Source: JAICLL01 sp035252155
GTDB taxonomy: Bacteria; Planctomycetota; Planctomycetia; Pirellulales; JAICIG01
Direction of reading: 5' to 3'
Length of the DNA: 12,700 nucleotides
Assembly (NCBI GenBank): GCA_035252155.1
Contig: DATFDL010000263.1
Coordinates: forward strand, 1 to 12,700
Below, one piece after another: positions 7,048 to 12,700 of this stretch (within the stretch, counting starts at the first letter, position 1; every line of letters starts with the position of its first letter). The translations under genes and the position numbers were made by a program. The notes below the pieces were generated by a model, which searched no databases, had not been told where the DNA came from, and worked only from the letters and a program-made list of their open reading frames with translations.

Positions 7048-8127
7048 TCAGCGCCGCGCCCGCGCGGGGAGATCGGCCGTCGATAGCGGCAATCCGGGCG
7101 TCAGGCGGGCCAGCCGAGCGCTGAAGGCCTCGGCGGCCGGCGCCAGCAAATGATGCGAGTCGACAAACTGCTCGTCGCCCATCCAATCGTGGGCATCGAT
7201 TACCGGCGCTGAAAAACGTCGGCCCAAGCCTTCGATATACTCCACCACCCGCGGCCACACGCCCGGAGGATACCAACTCTGAAACGTCGGCCCCTCGGGC
7301 ATGATCACCAGGGCGGCGGCGATTCGCTCGCGTCGGCAAATTTCGAGCAGCTCTTCCAGCGCGGTGCAAGCCGGACCGCCCAACTGGTAGTCGGCCAACA
7401 AGTCGCCGTATTCCCGCTTCGCCTGGCCCAGGGCCGACGCCCAGCGCTCAGGCGCGATCGCTGTCCGCTCGAGCCGGTTCCAGCCGCCGGCATCGAACGC
7501 CGCGAAGAGATGCCCGCAACCCTCGGCCGGCAGCAGCGTCGGCCATGCCACTCGCTGCAAGGCAAACCGGTGCGAGTAGGCCGGAGCGCACCAGGCCACC
7601 CACCACGAGCGACCTAGCTGGGCCGGCAGGCCCAGCATCCCCAAATAGCGCTCGATGACTGGCAGCTCGTGCCGCCACAACCGCTCGGGCGGAAATTGGC
7701 TGAAGTCGAACGCCGCCGGATGGCGCGTCAACATCGGAGGGAAGATTTCGACCAGCAGCACGTCGGGCTTGACGCCGTCGGCCAGCAGCCGCCGGAAATT
7801 GACGAGTTGCGTCAATGGCCTCGCGCCGGGCACGCCAAAATTGTAAGCCACCACGGGACGCTGCCGTGACTGCGCGGAGGCTTCGACTTGCCGCGCGTCG
7901 AAGCCATGGACGGTGCGCGAGCTGCCCAGCATCACCACCAGCGGCTGGCCGGGGCCGGCCTCCGCCACTCGCCGCCGCAACTGGTGCAACTTATCGCCAT
8001 ACAGCGGATCGCGAAGCTGCGGCAGCCAAAGCTCGATGGCGATCGCCAGCGACAATTGCATGGTCGCGAAGCCCAACAGGCCCCAGCCAAGCGATCGTCT
8101 GGCTCTTTGGCGGAGTACGGAGGTCAT
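7048..8127 (-). CDS. SGNH-hydrolase-like membrane-anchored protein
   Basis: A 359-residue product with one predicted N-terminal membrane segment (about 14-34, LGWGLLGFATMQLSLAIAIEL) and a large domain probably outside the cytoplasmic membrane. The domain starts with VVMLGSSRTVHGFD (64-77), where GSSRT resembles the SGNH block I around the nucleophile serine (S69 or S70). It ends with DAHDWMGDEQFVDSHHLL (311-328), resembling the D-x-x-H block that supplies the catalytic Asp and His (D323, H326). This layout recalls DltD/AlgJ/AlgX-type and DUF1574-type proteins, which often act on cell-surface polymers beside an MBOAT acyltransferase; no MBOAT gene is visible here. I chose ATG 8127 because the earlier in-frame ATGs (8145, 8157) lie inside a perfect inverted repeat and none has a ribosome binding site. 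Followed after 117 bases by the transglutaminase gene. The substrate is unknown. Confidence 0.65.
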   Translation of the reverse strand: MTSVLRQRARRSLGWGLLGFATMQLSLAIAIELWLPQLRDPLYGDKLHQLRRRVAEAGPGQPLVVMLGSSRTVHGFDARQVEASAQSRQRPVVAYNFGVPGARPLTQLVNFRRLLADGVKPDVLLVEIFPPMLTRHPAAFDFSQFPPERLWRHELPVIERYLGMLGLPAQLGRSWWVAWCAPAYSHRFALQRVAWPTLLPAEGCGHLFAAFDAGGWNRLERTAIAPERWASALGQAKREYGDLLADYQLGGPACTALEELLEICRRERIAAALVIMPEGPTFQSWYPPGVWPRVVEYIEGLGRRFSAPVIDAHDWMGDEQFVDSHHLLAPAAEAFSARLARLTPGLPLSTADLPARARR

Positions 8128-8129
8128 TT

Positions 8130-8193
8130 GTAGAACGGAATTCATTCCGTTCACCATGGTTATTCGCGTGGAACGGAATGAATTCCGTTCTAC
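8130..8193. repeat. 64-base element with perfect 23-base inverted repeats, each arm itself a palindrome
   Basis: Bases 8130-8152 are the exact reverse complement of 8171-8193, with an 18-base spacer. Within each arm GAACGGAAT and ATTCCGTTC flank two central bases, so each arm can fold on its own (9-bp stem) or the two can pair together. This is the geometry of a paired REP/BIME unit or a very small MITE. It abuts the SGNH-like gene start, and in-frame upstream ATGs of that gene fall inside the element. There is no open frame or transposase inside. Dispersed copies cannot be checked here. Confidence 0.85.
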
Positions 8194-8470
8194 GACGCGG
8201 ATAGTACCGTCGCCCCGGCATCGCCTAAAGACCAGGATGGCGGCATTGCCCAGTCTGCCCAGCCGGCGCAGTCGGGCCAGACAAACGCTTTTCGATTGAA
8301 CAACTTCTTGCCGCCCGGACGATTTAGCGCTAAGGAGCGGACGAAAAATAACTTCGACCTACAGATCCCTCTCCCTCCGGGAGAGGTTAGGCGAGGGCCA
8401 AAAGAATTGCCGAAGTTATTTTTCTTCCGCTCCTAAGGGGGCGATTCCGCGATCAGGGTGGCACCGAATC
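8194..8470. other. Divergent intergenic region
   Basis: Bases 8194-8329 hold no supportable gene, promoter consensus or RNA. A 20-codon frame at 8237-8299 is too short and unsupported. Bases 8330-8437 are the nested inverted-repeat element. The promoters of the divergent genes on either side must lie here or in the repeat units, but I cannot identify -35/-10 boxes with confidence. Confidence 0.5.
8330..8437. repeat. 108-base inverted-repeat element with nested hairpin
   Basis: The 27-base arms at 8330-8356 and 8411-8437 are reverse complements with two mismatches; shared cores include AAAAATAACTTCG and GGAGCGGA. Between them is a second tight hairpin, CCTCTCCC (8368-8375) and GGGAGAGG (8379-8386), with a three-base TCC loop. 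No coding frame fits. The element lies between the divergent SGNH-like and secreted-protein genes, ending 33 bases before the latter's ATG, so it would be in its leader or promoter region. It resembles a non-autonomous mobile repeat or REP-like structure. Its sequence is unrelated to the element at 8130-8193. Confidence 0.8.
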
Positions 8471-9916
8471 ATGACGTATCGTCTGTCGGCTTTTTGTCTG
8501 GCATGGGCCGTCGCGGCGCAGGCCGCGGTGGTCCGGGCTGAATCGTATACGCTGGCCTCCCGGGCCACGCCCGGTGAGGCCGTTCGCGTCGAAGTGCAAC
8601 TCGAGGTGGGCGGCGACCTGAAGCTGGCCGAAGAAGGCAAAGTTCGCGCGCTGAAAATGAGCGTGTCGGGCAAGCTGGTCTACGATGAAAAGCTGCTTTC
8701 GGGCAAAGGGGCGCCCGACGCTTCCGATGCCAAAGGGGCCGACCCGCGGCGGTCTGCGCGCCGATACAAGACCGCCGAAGCCGTCATCAAGATCGATCAA
8801 GGCGGCGTCGAGCCGAAGCTGCGCGCCGATCGCGGTTTGATCTTAGCCGAGGCGGGCGGCGGTCGCGCAGCACTGCTCAGCCTCTCCGGCCCCTTGACGC
8901 GCGAAGAGCTCGATCTGATCGACGTGCCGGGCAACAGTCTGGTCTTGGACGATCTCTTGCCCAATCGGGCGGTCGAAATCGGCGATCGCTGGCAACACAG
9001 CGACGATCTGATGGCCGCCCTGCTGGGGCTCGACGCCGTGGGCCAGAGCAACGTCGTCAGCGAGTTGAAAGAAGTGACCGACTCGCGGGCCAAGATCGAA
9101 TTCGCCGGCCGGGTGTTCGGCGCCGTCGGCGGAGTGGCCACCGAGATCGAAGTCAAAGGCAAATATCGCTACGACTTCAACCAGCACCGCGTGACCGGCC
9201 TGGGCTTGCTCGTCAAGGAACAGCGGTCGATCGGCCACGTGACCACCGGCCTCGACGTGGTCGCCAAGCTGCAGCTTGCTTTGGCCCCCACGCGAGGCGA
9301 TGAAGAATTGAACGAACTGACGCTCGACCAGATCCCGCTCGACGCTCGGCAAGAGATGCTGCTGCTGGAGTGCGAATCGCCCACCAAGAAGTTCAGCATT
9401 TTGCACGATCGCGACTGGCACTTGATGAGCGACGCTGGCGACCTACTGGCCTTGCGGTACGTCGACCGGGGCGAGCTGGTCGCGCAGTGCAATGTGTCGG
9501 CGCTGCCCGACGTCGAGCCGAGCCATGAGCCGCCGCTGGCCAAGTTTCAGAGCGATTTAGAAAAATCGTTGGGCGAGAACTTTGGCCGCTTCATCGAAGC
9601 CAGCGAGTCGGGCGATTCGGCCGGCCATTACATCTATCGCGTGGTGGTCGAGGGGCGCGTCTCCGACCTGCCGATCGAGTGGCATTATTACCTTGTGGGC
9701 GATCGCCAGGGTCGCGCGGCGGTGTTTGCCTTTACGGTCGAGCAGGAGCTCGCCCCGCGTCTGGCCGTCCACGATCGTGCCTTGATTTCGACGTTGCTGT
9801 TCGCCGATCGACCGCGCGACGCATCGCCGACGCCCGCTGTGCGCGGCAAACGCCCCGCCGCGGCCTCTCGCGGCAAGCGGCAGGCAGCGGGTTCTCGCGG
9901 CACCAAGCGGCGATAA
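8471..9916 (+). CDS. Secreted protein of unknown function with basic repeat tail
   Basis: I do not recognise the family. The 481-residue product starts with a likely Sec signal peptide (hydrophobic FCLAWAVAAQAAVV, predicted cleavage after VRA at residue 23). Residues 24-290 are beta-rich with alternating polar and hydrophobic strands (EAVRVEVQLEVGGDLKL, ATEIEVKGKYRYDF). Residues about 298-447 look like a separate domain (FSILHDRDWHLMSD through RALISTLLFAD) whose strand pattern recalls PsbP/Mog1-like or DUF1795-type domains; this is only an impression. The last about 25 residues are a basic tail with three RGK/RGT units spaced nine residues apart (RGKRPAAAS, RGKRQAAGS, RGTKRR). No catalytic motif is obvious. 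It is transcribed divergently from the SGNH-like gene, convergently with the TIM-barrel gene, and has no strong ribosome binding site before ATG 8471. Confidence 0.75.
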   Translation: MTYRLSAFCLAWAVAAQAAVVRAESYTLASRATPGEAVRVEVQLEVGGDLKLAEEGKVRALKMSVSGKLVYDEKLLSGKGAPDASDAKGADPRRSARRYKTAEAVIKIDQGGVEPKLRADRGLILAEAGGGRAALLSLSGPLTREELDLIDVPGNSLVLDDLLPNRAVEIGDRWQHSDDLMAALLGLDAVGQSNVVSELKEVTDSRAKIEFAGRVFGAVGGVATEIEVKGKYRYDFNQHRVTGLGLLVKEQRSIGHVTTGLDVVAKLQLALAPTRGDEELNELTLDQIPLDARQEMLLLECESPTKKFSILHDRDWHLMSDAGDLLALRYVDRGELVAQCNVSALPDVEPSHEPPLAKFQSDLEKSLGENFGRFIEASESGDSAGHYIYRVVVEGRVSDLPIEWHYYLVGDRQGRAAVFAFTVEQELAPRLAVHDRALISTLLFADRPRDASPTPAVRGKRPAAASRGKRQAAGSRGTKRR

Positions 9917-9939
9917 GCCTCCGCGTAAAATCACCACCG

Positions 9940-9980
9940 GGGGTGCCACACGGCATCGCCGGGGTGCCACGGCATCCGCC
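9940..9980. repeat. Tandem pair of GGGGTGCCAC...GGCAT units
   Basis: Bases 9940-9960 and 9961-9980 are two head-to-tail copies of a unit reading GGGGTGCCAC(AC)GGCATC...GCC, differing by a small insertion and one shifted base. The second copy forms the outer end of the long palindrome that follows. Confidence 0.7.
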
Positions 9981-10151
9981 GCGGCGCGGTTGACATCAGC
10001 CCGAAGTGGGACGTCCATCGCCGCGGCGGACGCCGTGCTAAGTTGGGTTTCAAATGAAGCCTAAGAGCGGATCTGCACGGCGTCCGTCGCTGCGACTCGC
10101 GCTAACGGTTAATGCGACGTCGGTTGCGCTGCGACGGATGCCGTGGCACCC
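9962..10151. repeat. 190-base imperfect palindrome between convergent genes
   Basis: Two 77-base arms (9962-10038 and 10075-10151) align without gaps as inverted repeats around a 36-base loop, with about 51 of 77 positions complementary. The outer 17 bases GGGTGCCACGGCATCCG and the inner 12 bases CGGACGCCGTGC are perfectly matched; the middle is diverged. In a plus-strand transcript five of the seven mismatches in the outer 35 positions become G-U pairs. It fills most of the space between the stop of the secreted-protein gene and the stop of the TIM-barrel gene. It could act as a bidirectional terminator or be a decayed MITE. No T-tract is present. Confidence 0.75.
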
Positions 10152-10161
10152 GGCCAAGTCA

Positions 10162-10986
10162 TTACACCATGCGCAGGCGCGTGAACTCGCGGACGCGATC
10201 GGCGATAGCAGGCTCGACCGGCAGCCGCTCCATGCTGCTGGCTCCATAAAAGCCGACGATGCCTTCGGTGTGATCGAGAATGTATTGGGCGTCGGCCGGT
10301 TCGGCGATCGGTCCGCCGTGGCAGAGCACCAGAATATCTCTGTTCACGCGCCGGGCGGCGTCGTGCATGGCCTGCACCCGCCGCGCCGATTCGTCGAGCG
10401 ACAACGCGGTGCCTGCCCCGATCGTTCCCTTGGTGGTCAGACCCATGTGTGGAATCAGGATGTCGGCGCCGGCCGCGGCCATGGCGCGGGCCTCGTCGGG
10501 ATTGAACGCATACGGCGTCGTGAGCAAGTCCATGTCATGGGCCAGCCGAATCATGTCGACTTCCAGCCCGTAGCCCATGCCGGTTTCCTCGAGGCCCGCG
10601 CGGAACGTGCCGTCGTAAAGTCCCACCGTTGGAAAGTTTTGCACGCCTGAAAAGCCGGCGGCGACCACATCGCTCAGAAAGAGCTTCATCAGGCGGAACG
10701 GATCGGTACCGCACACGCCGGCCAGCACGGGCGTGTGGCGCACGACGGGCAATACCTCGCGGGCCATCTCCATGACGATGGCATTGGCGTCACCGTAGGG
10801 CATCATGCCGGCCAGCGAACCGCGGCCAGCCATGCGAAACCGGCCCGAATTATAAATGACCAGCAGATCGATTCCGCCCGCTTCCGACATCTTGGCGCTG
10901 ATGCCGGTGCCGGCGCCGCCGCCGACGATCGGCTGGCCCTGGGCGATTTTAGCTCGCAGGCGGGTGAGGATTTCGACGCGGGTCAT
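10162..10986 (-). CDS. PEP-hydrolase-like TIM-barrel protein (C-terminal Tm-1-type domain)
   Basis: The 274-residue product matches the phosphoenolpyruvate hydrolase-like TIM-barrel family (Pfam PEP_hydrolase type). The glycine-rich start is PIVGGGAGTGISAKMSEAGGI (19-39), followed by IYNSGRFRMAGRGSLAG (44-60), the YGDANAIVMEMARE stretch (64-77), VLAGVCGTDPFR (87-98) and CHGGPIAEP (222-230). The motifs are well preserved, so an active site is likely, but the true reaction in bacteria is not established as far as I know. In plants the equivalent domain is fused behind a UPF0261 domain in the Tm-1 protein. Here the UPF0261 gene lies immediately upstream on the same strand. I chose ATG 10986 because the family begins there; an earlier in-frame ATG (11037) would add 17 residues encoded by a 7-base tandem repeat. 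No clear ribosome binding site. Confidence 0.85.
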   Translation of the reverse strand: MTRVEILTRLRAKIAQGQPIVGGGAGTGISAKMSEAGGIDLLVIYNSGRFRMAGRGSLAGMMPYGDANAIVMEMAREVLPVVRHTPVLAGVCGTDPFRLMKLFLSDVVAAGFSGVQNFPTVGLYDGTFRAGLEETGMGYGLEVDMIRLAHDMDLLTTPYAFNPDEARAMAAAGADILIPHMGLTTKGTIGAGTALSLDESARRVQAMHDAARRVNRDILVLCHGGPIAEPADAQYILDHTEGIVGFYGASSMERLPVEPAIADRVREFTRLRMV

Positions 10987-10993
10987 CGGGCGA

Positions 10994-11021
10994 TTCTTGA
11001 TTTTAGATTTTGGATTTTGGA
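10994..11021. repeat. Heptad tandem repeat (TTTTGGA type)
   Basis: Four consecutive 7-base units: TTCTTGA, TTTTAGA, TTTTGGA, TTTTGGA (minus strand TCCAAAA-like). This resembles the short tandemly repeated repetitive (STRR) heptads known from cyanobacteria. It lies directly before the start of the TIM-barrel gene. Confidence 0.8.
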
Positions 11022-11039
11022 TTAAAGTCGACGCCAAAA

Positions 11040-11056
11040 CCGGCCACGAGGGCCGG
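11040..11056. repeat. Short hairpin between the UPF0261 and TIM-barrel genes
   Basis: CCGGCC (11040-11045) pairs with GGCCGG (11051-11056) around an ACGAG loop. It lies three bases downstream of the UPF0261 stop. No T-run follows in the direction of transcription; it might attenuate rather than end transcription. Confidence 0.5.
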
Positions 11057-11058
11057 GG

Positions 11059-12294
11059 CTACCCTGACCTCTGGCCTCCGACCTCTGACCTCTGCTCCAT
11101 GAATTGCAACAATCTCTCTGCCGCTGCCGTCGCAAACTCTTGATCGTTAATGTGGCAGTCCAACTCGACGACTTCTGCTTCGCCGGCCGAGGCACGGATG
11201 GCGTCGAACAACACCGAGCGCGCCGCGGGATCGTCGAAGGGTTCGCCCTGCCGGTCGATCGCCGAGACGCCGCGACGAGGCAGCAATATCGTAACCGGCC
11301 CAGTGGCCTTCGCCAACTTGTCGCCCATGTCGGCCCCGATCCGCGCGTTCTCTTCGGGCGTGGTGCGCATCAGCGTCACGTTGGCGTTGTGCCGATAGAA
11401 CGTGCGGCCGGCGAAACGCTCGGGCACGCTTTCGGGACCATAAAAGTTCACCATGTCGGTCGCGCCAACAGAAACCACTTGCGGCACGCCGCGCCAAGCA
11501 GCCGCGGTCAATCGGCTGGGCCCGGCCGACAAGAAGCCACCCACGATTTCGTCGGCCAGCTCGGTGGTCGTAATGTCGAGCACGCCGGCGATCAGCCCCT
11601 CGGCGATCAACGATTCCATCGCCTGGCCGCCATTGCCGGTGGCATGAAACACGAGCACTTCATAGCCGGCTGCTTCAAGCACCGCTCGCGCCTGCTCGAC
11701 GCAGGGCGTGGTGACGCCGAACATGCTAGCTGCCACCAGCGGCCGGTCGGTCGCGCTCGCAATCGGCACGCGCAGCGTTACCATGCCGGCCATCGCCCGG
11801 GCCGCGTTGGTCAATACCGCCCTGCTGATGCGGTTGAGGCCTATCAAATCGACAACGGGGTTGAGCATCAAAATGTCTTTATCGCCGATGTATTGCCGGA
11901 CCTGCCCCGAGGCCAGCGTGCTGACCAGCAATTTGGGAACGCCCCACGGCAGCGCTCGCATGGCGGCGGCGCCGATGGTTGTGCCCGCCGACCCGCCCAG
12001 GGCCAGCACACCGTCGAGCCGTTGTTCGCGGCGCATGCGGGCCATCATGCTGGCGGCGCTTTCAGCGGCGGCGGTGATCGCCCGGCCGCGGTCGCGGGCT
12101 GCGGCCAGATCGGCGAGCCGGTATCCGCCCGCGGCGTAGAGCGCCTCGCGCGAAACATCGGGCACGACCTGCGGCACACCCAGACAGCCGGTATCGACCA
12201 ATCGCGCATCGACGTCCCAACCGCGCAGCAGCTCCCGCACGTAGGCGGCCTCGTGACCCTTGGTGTCGAGCGTGGCTAGCAGATAAACCGGCAT
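11059..12294 (-). CDS. UPF0261 / Tm-1-like ATP-binding protein
   Basis: The 411-residue product fits the UPF0261 (Tm-1-like ATP-binding) family: the N-terminal LATLDTKGHE (6-15), GVLALGGSAGTTIG (95-108), LVSTLASGQV (123-132), LMLNPVVDLIGLN (142-154), and a second domain with VFHATGNGGQAMESL (215-229) and LDITTTELADE (239-249). The tomato Tm-1 N-terminal domain belongs to this family, binds ATP and inhibits tobamovirus replication; the bacterial role is not known to me. The family N-terminus fixes the start at ATG 12294 rather than the upstream in-frame ATG at 12369 inside queF. That ATG shares its last-read base with the queF stop (TAATG), implying coupling. The last ten residues (QRSEVGGQRSG) are encoded by a 7-base tandem repeat and are likely an acquired tail. 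Confidence 0.88.
   Translation of the reverse strand: MPVYLLATLDTKGHEAAYVRELLRGWDVDARLVDTGCLGVPQVVPDVSREALYAAGGYRLADLAAARDRGRAITAAAESAASMMARMRREQRLDGVLALGGSAGTTIGAAAMRALPWGVPKLLVSTLASGQVRQYIGDKDILMLNPVVDLIGLNRISRAVLTNAARAMAGMVTLRVPIASATDRPLVAASMFGVTTPCVEQARAVLEAAGYEVLVFHATGNGGQAMESLIAEGLIAGVLDITTTELADEIVGGFLSAGPSRLTAAAWRGVPQVVSVGATDMVNFYGPESVPERFAGRTFYRHNANVTLMRTTPEENARIGADMGDKLAKATGPVTILLPRRGVSAIDRQGEPFDDPAARSVLFDAIRASAGEAEVVELDCHINDQEFATAAAERLLQFMEQRSEVGGQRSG
11066..11093. repeat. Heptad tandem repeat (GACCTCT type) inside the end of the UPF0261 gene
   Basis: Four consecutive 7-base units on the plus strand: GACCTCT, GGCCTCC, GACCTCT, GACCTCT. They are read on the minus strand as the final codons of the UPF0261 gene. 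The unit differs from the TTTTGGA heptad 45 bases away, but has the same period and copy number. Confidence 0.8.
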
Positions 12295-12647
12295 TAGTGG
12301 CTTATTTCCGCGGTCACCGTGGTGGTGATGCCGCCTCGCGGCGTGAACGCCGCCCGCAGCCGCAACCAACGCGGCTCGATTACCGCCGCCAGGTCGTCCA
12401 GAATGCGGTTGGTCGCGTGTTCATAGAAAATTCCCTCGTTGCGGAACTGCTGCAGATAAAGCTTCAGGCTTTTCAGCTCGACGCATTTTTGGGCCGGGCA
12501 ATAGGTGATCGTCAAGGTTCCAAAGTCGGGCTGGCCGGTCTTGGGGCAGACCGACGTGAACTCCGGGCAAACGATTTCGATCGTATATTCCCGTTGTGGA
12601 AATTGGTTGTTAAAAGTTTCGAGCGCGGCTCGAAAGTTGTCGGGCAT
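12294..12647 (-). CDS. queF: NADPH-dependent 7-cyano-7-deazaguanine reductase (type I QueF)
   Basis: QueF reduces the nitrile of preQ0 to the aminomethyl group of preQ1 with NADPH, in the queuosine tRNA-modification pathway. The 117-residue product is a compact unimodular (type I) QueF. The catalytic cysteine is C34 and the general acid D41 in FTSVCPKTGQPDFG. The family QueF motif is VELKSLKLYLQQFRN (56-70), and E76 in IFYEHATNRILDDL is the substrate-binding glutamate. In GTP cyclohydrolase I-like relatives the zinc ligands differ, and the E-L-K-S-L-K motif marks this one as QueF. It starts at ATG 12647 with AGGAG five bases upstream. Its stop overlaps the UPF0261 start. No other queuosine gene is in the window. 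Confidence 0.94.
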   Translation of the reverse strand: MPDNFRAALETFNNQFPQREYTIEIVCPEFTSVCPKTGQPDFGTLTITYCPAQKCVELKSLKLYLQQFRNEGIFYEHATNRILDDLAAVIEPRWLRLRAAFTPRGGITTTVTAEISH

Positions 12648-12652
12648 GATGG

Positions 12653-12657
12653 CTCCT
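12653..12657 (-). promoter_or_regulatory. Ribosome binding site of queF
   Basis: AGGAG on the minus strand lies five bases upstream of ATG 12647 and supports that start. Confidence 0.7.
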
Positions 12658-12663
12658 GTTGCT

Positions 12664-12695
12664 TGAGCCTCTATTGTGGCATGATGAACCTCTAT
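12664..12695. repeat. Direct repeat TGARCCTCTAT, 21 bases apart, upstream of queF
   Basis: TGAGCCTCTAT (12664-12674) and TGAACCTCTAT (12685-12695) differ at one base and are spaced 21 bases start to start, two helical turns. They lie 17-48 bases before the queF start codon. This could be a tandem operator or chance; the window ends five bases later. Confidence 0.4.
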
Positions 12696-12700
12696 AGGGA

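Noticed and set aside
8237..8299. 20-codon plus-strand frame in the divergent intergenic region
   Set aside because: There is no ribosome binding site, family or conservation evidence at this length.
8130..10155. CRISPR array
   Set aside because: The repeats are inverted pairs or single palindromes, with no regular direct repeat-spacer pattern and no cas genes.
11104..12279. Plus-strand frame of 391 codons opposite the UPF0261 gene
   Set aside because: It is antisense to a well-matched family member and its R/H/G-rich composition is typical of a high-GC shadow frame.
12295..12369. Earlier in-frame ATG of the UPF0261 gene inside queF
   Set aside because: The added residues are the shadow of queF codons; the family N-terminus begins at MPVYLLATLDTKG.
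12658..12700. preQ1 riboswitch upstream of queF
   Set aside because: Only an AGAGGTTC-like 5' segment is present; the pairing strand and the A-rich tail with ACUAA are not seen.

Overview
The window is a GC-rich bacterial chromosome segment. I think it comes from a planctomycete, probably Pirellulales-like. The reasons are the codon bias, the mitochondrial-type VLCAD/ACAD9-like dehydrogenase, the planctomycete-looking secreted proteins, and intergenic spaces packed with palindromic and heptad repeats. This is inference from memory of such genomes; there is no rRNA or marker gene here to settle it.

Layout. (1) Bases 3-131 hold the tail of a basic protein, possibly a transposase C-terminus. 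(2) Bases 173-1817 (+) carry fadA (3-ketoacyl-CoA thiolase), then a hicB antitoxin overlapping a hicA toxin gene that lacks its central part. (3) Bases 1887-3587 (+) encode a long-chain acyl-CoA synthetase. It converges, with an 11-base overlap, on (4) a minus-strand group read leftwards: an SGNH-like membrane-anchored protein (8127-7048), a transglutaminase-type lipoprotein (6930-5359), and a VLCAD/ACAD9-like acyl-CoA dehydrogenase (5355-3577). (5) Bases 8128-8470 are a repeat-rich divergent intergenic region with two separate inverted-repeat elements. (6) Bases 8471-9916 (+) encode a large secreted protein of unknown function. (7) Bases 9940-10155 hold a long imperfect palindrome between convergent genes. 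(8) Bases 12647-10162 (-) form a queF / UPF0261 / TIM-barrel run.

How the genes work together. Acyl-CoA synthetase, acyl-CoA dehydrogenase and thiolase supply the activation step, the first oxidation and the last cleavage of fatty-acid beta-oxidation; the hydratase/3-hydroxyacyl-CoA dehydrogenase is not in the window. QueF makes preQ1 for queuosine in tRNA. It is coupled by a TAATG stop/start overlap to a UPF0261 gene, followed by a PEP-hydrolase-like TIM-barrel gene. Those two are the separate bacterial counterparts of the two halves of the plant Tm-1 protein, and their biochemical role is unknown.

The most unusual items are the in-frame internal deletion of hicA, the split Tm-1-like pair tied to queF, three structurally different palindromic repeat elements, and two 7-base tandem repeat tracts, one of which encodes the C-terminus of the UPF0261 protein. 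I found no CRISPR array, tRNA, rRNA, phage gene or recognisable defence system.
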